This document shows positions 25,691 through 34,600 of a DNA stretch of 48,968 nucleotides, piece by piece. A program made the translations under genes and the position numbers. The notes under the pieces are model-generated. The model searched no databases, was not told the origin of the DNA, and saw only the letters and a list, made by a program, of their open reading frames with translations. This DNA is from Thermoflexus sp. (lineage in GTDB: Bacteria; Chloroflexota; Anaerolineae; Thermoflexales; Thermoflexaceae): assembly GCF_034432235.1 (NCBI RefSeq), contig NZ_DAOUCJ010000105.1, positions 1 through 48,968 on the forward strand, read 5' to 3'. How positions within the stretch are numbered: position 1 is the stretch's first letter; every line of letters starts with the position of its first letter.

Positions 25691-25720
25691 GCGGGCCGGG
25701 CGATCGGTCGCCCGGCCCGC
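25691..25720 (+). terminator. Terminator hairpin of mtnP
   Basis: A perfect 13-bp stem GCGGGCCGGGCGA / TCGCCCGGCCCGC with loop TCGG lies 65 bases after the mtnP stop and is followed by AGACGTTTCG. The T-tail is weak but the stem is very stable. Confidence 0.65.
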
Positions 25721-25753
25721 AGACGTTTCGTAATACGACACCCGCAGATCGTT

Positions 25754-25781
25754 GTAGGGCAACGGCAAGCCGTTGCCCTGC
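25754..25781. repeat. REP-like palindromic hairpin, copy 2
   Basis: GTAGGGCAACGGC / GCCGTTGCCCTGC, 13+2+13 with one G-U pair, has the same outline as the element at 17797-17824 (GTAGGG-AAC-GC...GC-GTT-CCCT-C). Both are preceded by GTTGT. It sits between mtnP and the convergent substrate-binding protein gene. Confidence 0.65.
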
Positions 25782-25833
25782 TCTCCTCCAGGTGTGTGAT
25801 GGCCCCCCTTGAAGGCCAGGTGCGGCTGTCATA

Positions 25834-26784
25834 TTAACGGATTTCCCGCACCAGCCGCTCGTAGGGGATGTCGCCCGAAATCAGCCCTTTCCCCCGGGCC
25901 CAGGCGATCACATCCGCGAATTGCTCTCGGGTGGGGAGCGCACGCTCCGGATACGGGGGTAACCGATAGGTTCCCACCAGGGGCTGGGGCACCAGCTTCT
26001 TCTCGGAGAGAAGGCCGGCATATTTGTCCGGGTTCGCGTTGATGGCCGCCACCGCCTGATCCCATGCCTGCAGGAAGCGCCGCACTGCCTCCGGGTTCTT
26101 CTCCACCACCTCCGCCCGGAAGCTGAGCACGCTCAGGGAGATCGACTGGACCTCCCGATCGTCCGCGATCACCTTCGCCCCCTGCTGAATCGCCAGGGTC
26201 GCGAAGGGATCCGGAAGGGTGGCCGCCTTCACCCGGCCTTCCACCAGCGCCTGTAGCCGATCCGGGATGCGCGGGATGTTCACCGTTTGGTAATCCCCCG
26301 GCTTCAACCCCGCCCGCTCCAGGATCCGGTCCGTCATATACTCAATGACCGTCCCCTGGGAGATGGCGATCTCCACCCCCTTCAGATCCTGGGGGCTTCC
26401 GATCCTGGCGCTCGGGTTCGCCAGAATGAAATACTGGGGCGCCTGCGGATACGCCTGGCGGGCGATGCGGACCACGTAGATCTGGGGTTTTTCCTTGTTA
26501 TAGAAGAGCGCCGAAACCGTATCGTTGACCATGGCGTCGATGCGCCCGGCCTGCATCAATTGATCCCGCTCGGCCGCAGAGGCCGCGGGCACGACTTCCA
26601 CTTCCAGACCGGCCCGGGCGAAGTAGCCCTCGGTCTGGGCCACATAGACCGGCAGGACATCCAGGATCGGCAGGGCCCCGAAGCGGACCCGCATCGGACC
26701 TGCGCTCGATGAAGGCCGGCACCCGATCGCCCCCAGGATCAGCCCGACCATCAGAGCCAGCCCGATCCCTATCCGCTGCTTCAT
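25834..26784 (-). CDS. ABC-type substrate-binding lipoprotein (NMT1/SsuA/MetQ-like)
   Basis: The 316-aa exported lipoprotein has a signal peptide ending in LGAIGC, with the lipid-modified Cys at residue 22. The mature part follows the periplasmic-binding type II pattern: FGALPILDVLPVYVAQTEGYFARAGLEVE, AGRIDAMVNDTVSALF, DLKGVEIAISQGTVIEYM, and ALVEGRVKAATLPDPFATLA. Relatives bind thiamine precursors, sulfonates or nitrate-like ligands. No permease or ATPase gene is adjacent, so it must pair with components elsewhere or act as a sensor. The start has GGAGGCG upstream. Confidence 0.85.
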   Translation of the reverse strand: MKQRIGIGLALMVGLILGAIGCRPSSSAGPMRVRFGALPILDVLPVYVAQTEGYFARAGLEVEVVPAASAAERDQLMQAGRIDAMVNDTVSALFYNKEKPQIYVVRIARQAYPQAPQYFILANPSARIGSPQDLKGVEIAISQGTVIEYMTDRILERAGLKPGDYQTVNIPRIPDRLQALVEGRVKAATLPDPFATLAIQQGAKVIADDREVQSISLSVLSFRAEVVEKNPEAVRRFLQAWDQAVAAINANPDKYAGLLSEKKLVPQPLVGTYRLPPYPERALPTREQFADVIAWARGKGLISGDIPYERLVREIR

Positions 26785-27011
26785 GGATCGCCTCCAATGC
26801 CAGGATGTGATCTATAGTTTATCTCGAAACCCCCCGTCTCGTGAAGAATTTCTCAAAAGGCGGAGAAGAGGAGGCCGAACATTCCGCTTTCCCCGCCAAT
26901 GGCCCCTGGTGCCTGGAGTGGGAGAGCCATCGGGAGGCTTTTCCGGCGGAGTCTGTGCGGAGGCGGGCTGGCCCCAGAGCCTTCGGAGCGCCCGGCCCAC
27001 ACCTGGCCGCT

Positions 27012-27040
27012 TTGACAACTCTCCCGAACTCGCCTATACT
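27012..27040 (+). promoter_or_regulatory. Consensus sigma-70 promoter
   Basis: TTGACA (27012-27017), a 17-base spacer and TATACT (27035-27040) give near-perfect agreement with the housekeeping consensus. The start point would be near 27047. Downstream come a structured RNA with an intrinsic terminator and then the SWIM gene. The preceding stretch 26785-27011 holds no gene or structure I can support. Confidence 0.8.
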
Positions 27041-27046
27041 GGAGGC

Positions 27047-27151
27047 AGAACACGCAGATGGGGGAGGCTTCCCTTGCGTGTAGAGATCCGCCAGCGAAGG
27101 CCATCCGCAAAACGGCACGCGGCCGATGGGCTGTCGTGCCGTTTTGCTTTT
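27047..27151 (+). ncRNA. Structured short transcript: candidate sRNA or attenuator/riboswitch leader
   Basis: About 105 bases run from the predicted start to the terminator. Hairpin 1 is ACACGCA/TGCGTGT (27050-27056 with 27075-27081), extended inside by GGGGA/TTCCC. A linker (27082-27106) leads into the terminator hairpin. The linker segment CCATCCGC (27101-27108) can alternatively pair with GCGG and ATGG in the terminator loop (27119-27129), which would disturb the terminator and give an on/off switch. I match it to no known RNA class. It precedes a SWIM zinc-finger gene whose start is 51 bases beyond. Confidence 0.55.
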
Positions 27152-27153
27152 CT
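27107..27153 (+). terminator. Strong intrinsic terminator before the SWIM gene
   Basis: A perfect 13-bp stem GCAAAACGGCACG (27107-27119) / CGTGCCGTTTTGC (27135-27147) with a 15-base loop is followed by TTTTCT. It ends 49 bases before the SWIM start, so transcripts from the 27012 promoter reach that gene only by read-through. Confidence 0.85.
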
Positions 27154-27201
27154 GTAAGGGGTTACGCCGCTCGGAATTCCACCCTCAGGAGGAGGCTCCC
27201 T

Positions 27202-27429
27202 ATGGTGGACTCGGCGCTGATCGGCAAGATCGAGAAGGCCCGGCGCTACGCCGAGGAGCGGGATCGATTCCACTTCATCTCCTTCGCTGTCACGGTGCGC
27301 GGCGAGAACAACACCCACCACGTTCGCTACCACGAGGGGAACTGGACGTGCGACTGTGAGTTCTTCCAGCACCGCGGGACCTGCGCTCACACGATGGCGC
27401 TGGAGCGGATCCTGGAGGGGATGTTATAA
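27202..27429 (+). CDS. Stand-alone SWIM zinc-finger protein
   Basis: A 75-aa protein consisting almost only of a SWIM finger: WTCDCEFFQHRGTCAHTMALE, with Cys50, Cys52, Cys61 and His63 as ligands (C-x-C-x8-C-x-H), after a two-helix N-terminus. SWIM fingers bind DNA or protein partners in helicases, transposases and recombination regulators (for example the Shu2/SWS1 type). The ATG at 27202 is preceded by AGGAGGAGG at 7 bases, a very strong site. The function is unknown; a role in DNA metabolism is inference. Confidence 0.82.
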   Translation: MVDSALIGKIEKARRYAEERDRFHFISFAVTVRGENNTHHVRYHEGNWTCDCEFFQHRGTCAHTMALERILEGML

Positions 27430-27788
27430 GCCGGCGATCCCCTCCAGGTCCCGCAGTCCGGCGGTGTGGGAAGCATCTGTCGATGGATCTTCCGGGAAGG
27501 ATCGCTGCGCTTTCCGATCGCCCCCGGACTGGGTCGGCGGGGCGGGCGGCTGTAACGCCCGCCCCCTCATCCTGAGGGCCTGGAGACACGGAAAGGCAAG
27601 CTGGCTGCCCCAGATCCCCCGCGATGGAGCAGGCCTCCTCACCCAACCCGCTATCATAAACCATGAGCCATCATGCCCGGCTTTCCCTGATCGGGCCCCG
27701 CGCTGTCCGTTCGGCGCCATCGATTTTGGAAGATCAAGCCGAATGATCCCGCGGGCAGATCCCTATCCCGCTCGACCCAGGAAGCGCC
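27430..27788. other. Gene-poor interval between the SWIM and comEA genes
   Basis: About 360 bases with no supported gene. The notable structure is a perfect 10-bp hairpin GGGGCGGGCG / CGCCCGCCCC (27539-27565), possibly a terminator for the SWIM gene although no T-tract follows. No convincing promoter for comEA was found. Confidence 0.45.
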
Positions 27789-28403
27789 ATGAGCGTCCGC
27801 GATCGAGCTCCGGCGTCTGCCTCCAGAGGAGGCGATTTCTGGTCAACCCTGCGAGAAACGATCGTGCTGGCGGCCACGCTGGCCAGTTTCCTGGCCAGCG
27901 CCTGGTTGCTCCGGCGCCCGGCTCCCGCGCCGATCCAGATCGTTCCGCCCCCGACCCCGGCACCGACCCTTACCCCCACCCCGAAGTGGATCCAGGTCTA
28001 CCTGACCGGCGCCGTGCGAGCGCCCGGCGTCTACACCGTCCCCCAGGGAGTTCGAATCTGGACCCTGCTGGAGCAGGCGGGGGGCGCTCAGGCCGATGCG
28101 GATCTGGAGGCCCTCAATCTGGCCGCGCCGGTTGCGGATGGGATGCACCTGCATGTGCCCCGGCGCGGGGAGCCGCCATCGGCCACGCCCACCCCCTCCG
28201 CCCGCCTGAACCTGAACACGGCTTCCGTGGAAGCGCTGGAGCAGCTCCCCGGCATCGGGCCCCGGACCGCGCAGGCCATCGTCGATCACCGGCTCAAGCA
28301 CGGCCCTTTCCGGCGCCTGGAGGATCTCCTGGCCATCCCGGGCATCGGCCCCGCTACCCTGGAGCGCATTCGCCCCTGGGTGACCATCGATCCGGAACCA
28401 TGA
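27789..28403 (+). CDS. comEA: ComEA-like DNA-binding competence protein
   Basis: The 204-aa protein has one N-terminal membrane anchor (about residues 23-42), a Pro/Thr-rich linker, an SLBB-type domain (about 66-118, IQVYLTGAVRAPGVYTVPQG), and a C-terminal helix-hairpin-helix pair (about 137-204, LNLNTASVEALEQLPGIGPRTAQAIVDHR and FRRLEDLLAIPGIG). ComEA binds incoming double-stranded DNA at the cell surface during natural transformation. ComEC, the usual channel partner, is not encoded next to it. The start has AGGAAG upstream. Confidence 0.9.
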   Translation: MSVRDRAPASASRGGDFWSTLRETIVLAATLASFLASAWLLRRPAPAPIQIVPPPTPAPTLTPTPKWIQVYLTGAVRAPGVYTVPQGVRIWTLLEQAGGAQADADLEALNLAAPVADGMHLHVPRRGEPPSATPTPSARLNLNTASVEALEQLPGIGPRTAQAIVDHRLKHGPFRRLEDLLAIPGIGPATLERIRPWVTIDPEP

Positions 28404-28735
28404 GGGCGGTTATTCTCCCGTCCGAAGAAGTCGCCCCTGTGCTCACAGCCGATTGTTAGCCAGCACAGGGGACTCAACAGGGGATGCGAATGCGACTCCT
28501 CCCTCAACGAGTCGATCGTTCCGTGACACCTCGTCATCGATTTCATCCCGTGGGGTGAAACCGACGACCGGCCCCTTCCTGCTTCCCCGACCCGCGGCTC
28601 GTAGACCGGCGCTTCGCCGTTCCGCCTGGGGACCTCTCCCCCTTCCCCTCCCCGAATCGGGGAGGGGGAGGGGTTCGGGGTGGAGGAGGGGTCAGGCCAG
28701 TCCCCAGTGGGTGGAACCGACACCGGGGATCCCGG
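28404..28735. other. Intergenic interval carrying a GC-rich hairpin repeat
   Basis: About 330 bases between comEA and the convergent threonine synthase-receiver gene. No gene is supported. The right half contains GC-rich repeat copy B (28641-28680). Nothing else stands out. Confidence 0.5.
28641..28680. repeat. GC-rich hairpin element, copy B
   Basis: CCCCTCCCCG-AAT-CGGGGAGGGG (28645-28667) has the same 10-bp arms as the hairpin at 19408-19430. It is flanked by further C-rich and G-rich runs (CTCCCCCTT before, GAGGGGTTCGGGG after), as in a family of dispersed intergenic repeats. Confidence 0.6.
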
Positions 28736-30346
28736 CTACGAAGCATGGAGGGCGGCCAGCATGTCCTCGAGCAGGTGCTCATCGGTGAAGGTTCCCTTCT
28801 CCAGCACCGCGTAGGCCTGCTCGCGCAGACGGGCCTGTTCCTCCGGCGCCAGGCTCCGGGCGGTGATCACCAGGACCGGAATGCGGCGCAGCTGCTCATC
28901 CGCTTTCAACGCCTCCAGGAGAGCAAAGCCATCCATCCCGGGCATCATCAGATCCAGGAGGATCACATCCGGCGGCTGCGCCCGGATCCGCGCCAGAGCC
29001 TCGTCGCCCCGATGGGCGGCTTCCACATAGAAAACCCCTCGCGATTGCAGAATCCGCCGGATCAGCCGCACCGCATCCGGGTCGTCGTCCACGATCAGCA
29101 CCCGCCGGCTGCGCGGATCCAGCTGGTCTAATGCGGTGAGGAACCCCTCGGAAGGCGCAGCGGGGGCTTCCAGGGTGTGGACCCAACCCTCCCCCAGGGC
29201 GAACTTCTCCACCGGGAAGGTATGCCCCGACGCGTTGATGACCACGGTCTCCTCCGGCCGGATGCGCCCGGAGGCGATCAGCTTGAAGGCGCCGGCGAAG
29301 GCGGCGGCCGCCGCCGGCTCCATGGAGAGGCCTTCCATCTTGGCCAGCAGATGCATCGCCCGATAGGTTTCCTCATCGCTCACCGTCTCCATAGAGCCCC
29401 CGGTCTCCAGGACGATGCGGCGCAGCACCGGGTAGGCCGGGCCCGGATCCCCGGTCGCCAGCGTGGCGATCCGGGTGCGGGGCGTATGGACGACCCGAGC
29501 CTGCTCCCGGCCCTCGCGGAAGGATTCCACGATGGGCGCGCAGCCCTCCGCCTGGATAACGCCGATGCGTGGAACCCGGTCCACCAGGCCCATGGCCTGG
29601 AGCTCCCGGAATCCTTTCCACACCCCAATGGGACCCATCCCCCCGCTCACCGCCTGGATATACCAGTCCGGCGCCCGCCAGCCGAGCTGTTCCGCGATCT
29701 CGAAGGCGAGGGTCTTCATACTCTCCCGTGCCGCCAGGCTCCGGATCCCCCGATCCAGGAACAGCCCGCGCCGCTCGGCGAACCGGGCCGCCACCTGCTT
29801 GGTCTGATCGTAAGTCCCGGTCACCTTGATGACTTCCGCCCCATACAGGGCGACCTCCCGCATCTTGTCCGCGGGCGCGGAGCTCACCAAGAAGGCCCAT
29901 AGCTGAATCCCGGCCCGGGCGCAGTAGGCGGCATAGGAGATGGCCACGTTCCCGGTGGAGGCCACCACCATCTCCTGCAGGCCGGCCTCCCGAGCCACTG
30001 AGATGGCCAGGGAAGCCTGACGGTCCTTGAAAGAGCCCGTGGGGTTCTGGCGCTCGTCCTTGATGTAAAGGCGCGGACGGCCCAGCATCAACCCCAGGTT
30101 CTCCGCCCGCAGAAGCGGCGTTCCCCCCTCATCCATCGTCACGATGTGGAGATCCTGGCGCAGGGGCAGAAGCTCCCGATAGCGCCACATGGTGAAGGGG
30201 CGGTCGCGGAGCACGCGCTCCCACTGCCGGCGGACGGCCTCCAGATCGTAGACGACATCCAGCCACTCGCCGCCGCAACGCGGGCAGCGGATCTCGAAGC
30301 GGAGATAGGGCCACCGATGACTGCAGGCCGCGCAATGCAGCCACAT
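28736..30346 (-). CDS. Threonine synthase-like PLP enzyme fused to a C-terminal receiver domain
   Basis: The 536-aa fusion begins with a zinc-ribbon-like stretch (CAAC...CPRC) and a threonine synthase/fold-type II PLP domain with Lys107 in NPTGSFKDRQA, STGNVAISYAAYCARAG and GGMGPIGVWKG. A short linker (about 386-413) leads to a complete response-regulator receiver (about 415-533: VLIVDDD, Asp465 in LLDLMMPGMDG, Lys517). Threonine synthase converts O-phosphohomoserine to threonine; the receiver suggests phosphorylation control or an unrelated adaptor role. No stop or frameshift lies between the parts. The ATG at 30346 has GGAGG at 8 bases and sits 4 bases after the mtnA stop. Confidence 0.85.
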   Translation of the reverse strand: MWLHCAACSHRWPYLRFEIRCPRCGGEWLDVVYDLEAVRRQWERVLRDRPFTMWRYRELLPLRQDLHIVTMDEGGTPLLRAENLGLMLGRPRLYIKDERQNPTGSFKDRQASLAISVAREAGLQEMVVASTGNVAISYAAYCARAGIQLWAFLVSSAPADKMREVALYGAEVIKVTGTYDQTKQVAARFAERRGLFLDRGIRSLAARESMKTLAFEIAEQLGWRAPDWYIQAVSGGMGPIGVWKGFRELQAMGLVDRVPRIGVIQAEGCAPIVESFREGREQARVVHTPRTRIATLATGDPGPAYPVLRRIVLETGGSMETVSDEETYRAMHLLAKMEGLSMEPAAAAAFAGAFKLIASGRIRPEETVVINASGHTFPVEKFALGEGWVHTLEAPAAPSEGFLTALDQLDPRSRRVLIVDDDPDAVRLIRRILQSRGVFYVEAAHRGDEALARIRAQPPDVILLDLMMPGMDGFALLEALKADEQLRRIPVLVITARSLAPEEQARLREQAYAVLEKGTFTDEHLLEDMLAALHAS

Positions 30347-30350
30347 CCCG

Positions 30351-31397
<1,047 letters not shown>

Positions 31398-31575
31398 CCG
31401 CTGGCCTCCATGCCGGAAAGATCAATGGGGATTTTACTCGAACCGGTGGTCATGCGGGGATTCCGGAGCCTCAAACCGCCTGGCGGGGACAGGATCCCGA
31501 TCACCCCCCTCCCCTCCTGACTGCTCTGCGACCTCAAGGGCCCGCCGATCCCCGTAGGTTCGGATCGGAAACGAA

Positions 31576-31607
31576 ATCCCCCCTCCCCGTTTCCAGGGAG
31601 GGGGGAT
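31576..31607 (-). terminator. Intrinsic terminator of nrdJ
   Basis: On the minus strand a perfect 12-bp stem ATCCCCCCTCCC / GGGAGGGGGGAT with an 8-base loop lies 4 bases after the nrdJ stop and is followed by TTCGTTTCC. The G/C runs resemble the dispersed GC-rich hairpins elsewhere in the window. Confidence 0.75.
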
Positions 31608-31611
31608 CCGC

Positions 31612-34600
31612 TTAACATTCGCTGTAGCCGCAGTTATAGCAGGTCCGGCATCCTTCCTGCTCCAACAGCGTGGCCTCGCCGCATTGCGGGCAGAGGTCCC
31701 CCACCGGCCCGAGGGCCTCCCGCTCAGCGGGCTCCGGGCGAGGCTCCGGCAGTGGGAGCGCTGGCGGAGGGCTCGGGATCGCATGGGCCTCCAGGCCGCG
31801 CTCCGCCAGGTATTCCGCCAGCACCCGGGCGATGCCGTCGGGGAGACTGCGAACCCGCTCCGGCCCGAAGCCCAGGGCGCGCCCCCCGCCGATGCCCTGC
31901 AGCTGATCCACCACCTGGCGCAGCCGCTCGGCGGGCGGCACCGGGGAGGGCAGCCGCAGCAGCAGGGAGATCAGCCGCCCGATCGCCTCCGCCACTGCCG
32001 CGATGTCCGAACCCGCTTTCCCCACATTCAGGAACACCTCGAAGGGCTGACCCTCGCCGTTCTCATTCAGGGTGATGAACGCTGTCCCCACCGGCGTGGC
32101 GATCCGGTAGGTGACGCCAGCGAGTTTCTGCGGCCGCGGACGCACGGTCGGGCCCACCGGTTGCGGCAGCGTGGGCTGGGTCGGAACCATCGGTCCCTCC
32201 TCCCGTTTCTTTTCCTTTTTCTCCTTCGTCTCCAGCGTCTCCAGCACCTCCTTCTGTCGGGACCCCGCCACATACACCGTCAGCCCCTTGCATCCCAGCT
32301 TCCAGGCTAGAATATATGCTTTTTCTACATCTTCTATAGTAGCTTTCTCCGGGAAATTAATCGTCTTTGAAATACTGTTATCGATAAACGCCTGGATGCT
32401 GGCCTGCATCCACACATGTTCTTCAGGGGTGAGGTCCTGGGCGACGACGAAGGTGTGGCGGATCCAGTCGGGGAGCTCCTGGATGTGCTGGCAGGTGCCC
32501 TTGCGCAGGACCTCCTCGATGATCCGGGCGCGGGCCTCCTCATCGAGGCCGGCCTCCTTCAGGGCGCGCATAAAGAGGGGGCTGACGTAGCGCAGCTCCA
32601 GGCGTCCCTCCGCCTCGTGGACGTAGCGGATGTAGGCCAGGGCGAAGACCGGCTCGCACCCGTAGCCCTCGCAGCCGGCGACAGTGGAAAGCGTGCCGGT
32701 CGGGGCCACCGTGGTCTGCGCGGCGTTGCGGATGCCATAGCGGCGGATCCCCTCCACGATGGCGTTCCAGTCCAGGGGCGGTCGGCCCCAATCCCGGGTG
32801 TAGGGCTTCAGAGGCTTGGGGGGCTCCCATTTCAGGTTCTCCGGGTCATAGATGCTCCCCCGGATCGCCGGGAAGGGGCCCCGCTCTTTGGCCAGCTCGA
32901 TGCTGGTGCGCATGGCGTGGTAACGGATGAACTCCGCGATCTGGGCGGCGAACTCCTGGCCCTCCTCGGAGCCATAGCGGATCCGCAGGTGATACATCAG
33001 ATCCGCCAGCCCCATGAAGCCCAGGCCGATGCGCCGGGTCCTGTAGGCGGCTTCCTTCAGCTGGGGCACAGCGGGCACATACTGGTTCACCTGGACCACG
33101 TTGTCCAGGAAGCGGGTGGCCCACTCCACCGTCTCCCGCAGCTTCTCCCAGTCCACCTCCGCCCGACCGTCCACGTATTTCACATGGCGCGCCAGGTTCA
33201 CCGAGCCCAGGCAGCAGTTCTCGTAAGGCCCCAACCACTGTTCACCGCAACCCCGGGATACGTAGCCCTCCGTGATCCAGGTGTCGCTCTGGGGTTCATA
33301 GAGGTCATAAACCGTTTCGTAGCCGGCGAACTCGATCTTCACGACCTGGGCAGCCCAGTTCCCCCCCGTGAAGTTGCAGCGTAGGGCTGCCTCTTCCAGC
33401 CGCCGCCTCTTCTCCGGATGGCTGAGTCGGATTTGTTCAATAAACCGTCCCAAGCTGGCTCCGGAGATCACCACGTCATATTTCGGTCGGTCATGGCGGA
33501 TCTCCCGACCGTTTAAAGCATGGCGCTTACGAACAGTTCGATGGATGCGAGCGTGGACTCCGAACATGAGCAGGATCAGCCGGACTTGACGGGCCAGCTC
33601 CTCGCTGGAGGTATGGAATCGAAGGAGAGGATGGTTGGAGGAAAGATCTACACTTCCATCTGTGCTGAACAACCCGTCCAAAAGCCCTTCCAGGAACTCG
33701 CGGTTGCTGTTGATGTAAGCCAGAGGCAGTCGCTTCTCCGGGCTCCGTGCGGGGGGCAGAAGGAGCGTGCGCACCCAGCCCGCAATGACAGAACCCGGCT
33801 TGGGATCCATCATCATGGAGCGGGAACCTGGATTGACATCGGTCACGAAATGGGTGGCTCCCAGCTTCTGAAAGGCTTCCCGCACCACCGCGTTCCACTC
33901 TTCCTCGTCGGCGTGGGTGCTGAAACGGACCACATTGCGGGAGAGGGCGTGCTCGGTATAGCACCCATCTCCGACCAGCACACCAATCAGGAATCCGAAC
34001 TCCCGATCGCTGAGATGAGGCGGTTTATCCGGGACAGGGTTATTCGGCATTCGGGCAGGGAACACCCGGACCCAATCGCCTGGTTTCAGCTGGTCCACCC
34101 GACGGGGCTCATAAAACTTTGTCCGGGAATCCCGGACGTGGAACTGATGGGCCGCGGTGACCTTGATCACGCCTCCGTCAGACAGGAAAACGCGATATAC
34201 AGGGCGTTCTTTGTAGACTTCAATACGCTCCACCCGACCAGTCCCCAGAACAGTGCAGATCTCGTCCCCCGTCCGGATCTCCGCGGCATAACGCCAGCCT
34301 TGGGGGGTGGCCACCAGCGTATCCCCGGTCACACATGGGTTCGTCGCCTCCAACGTATACAGATGGGGCACCGGGTTGGAGCGATTCGCGGTGTCCAGGA
34401 AAAGGACGCCGGGCTCGCCGTTGTGGTGAGCCTGGGTGGCGATCTTGCGGAAGAGGTCCCGGGCCCGCACCCGCTTGTAGACCCGGATGGGGATCCCCAC
34501 CCGCTCGGCGTCCTCCAGGGTCCCCCGGAAGTTGCGATAGGCGGGATGCAGCACATCCGGGAAGCGCAGCTCCCACTCCTCGTCGTTCTCCACCGCCCGC

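Noticed and set aside
33250..34335. Alternative C-terminal boundary for intein 3 using a nearby Asn
   Set aside because: No His-Asn followed by Cys/Ser/Thr exists near the junction that would leave an intact CGEQ motif; the NrdJ alignment fixes the boundary at Gly1512/Cys1513.
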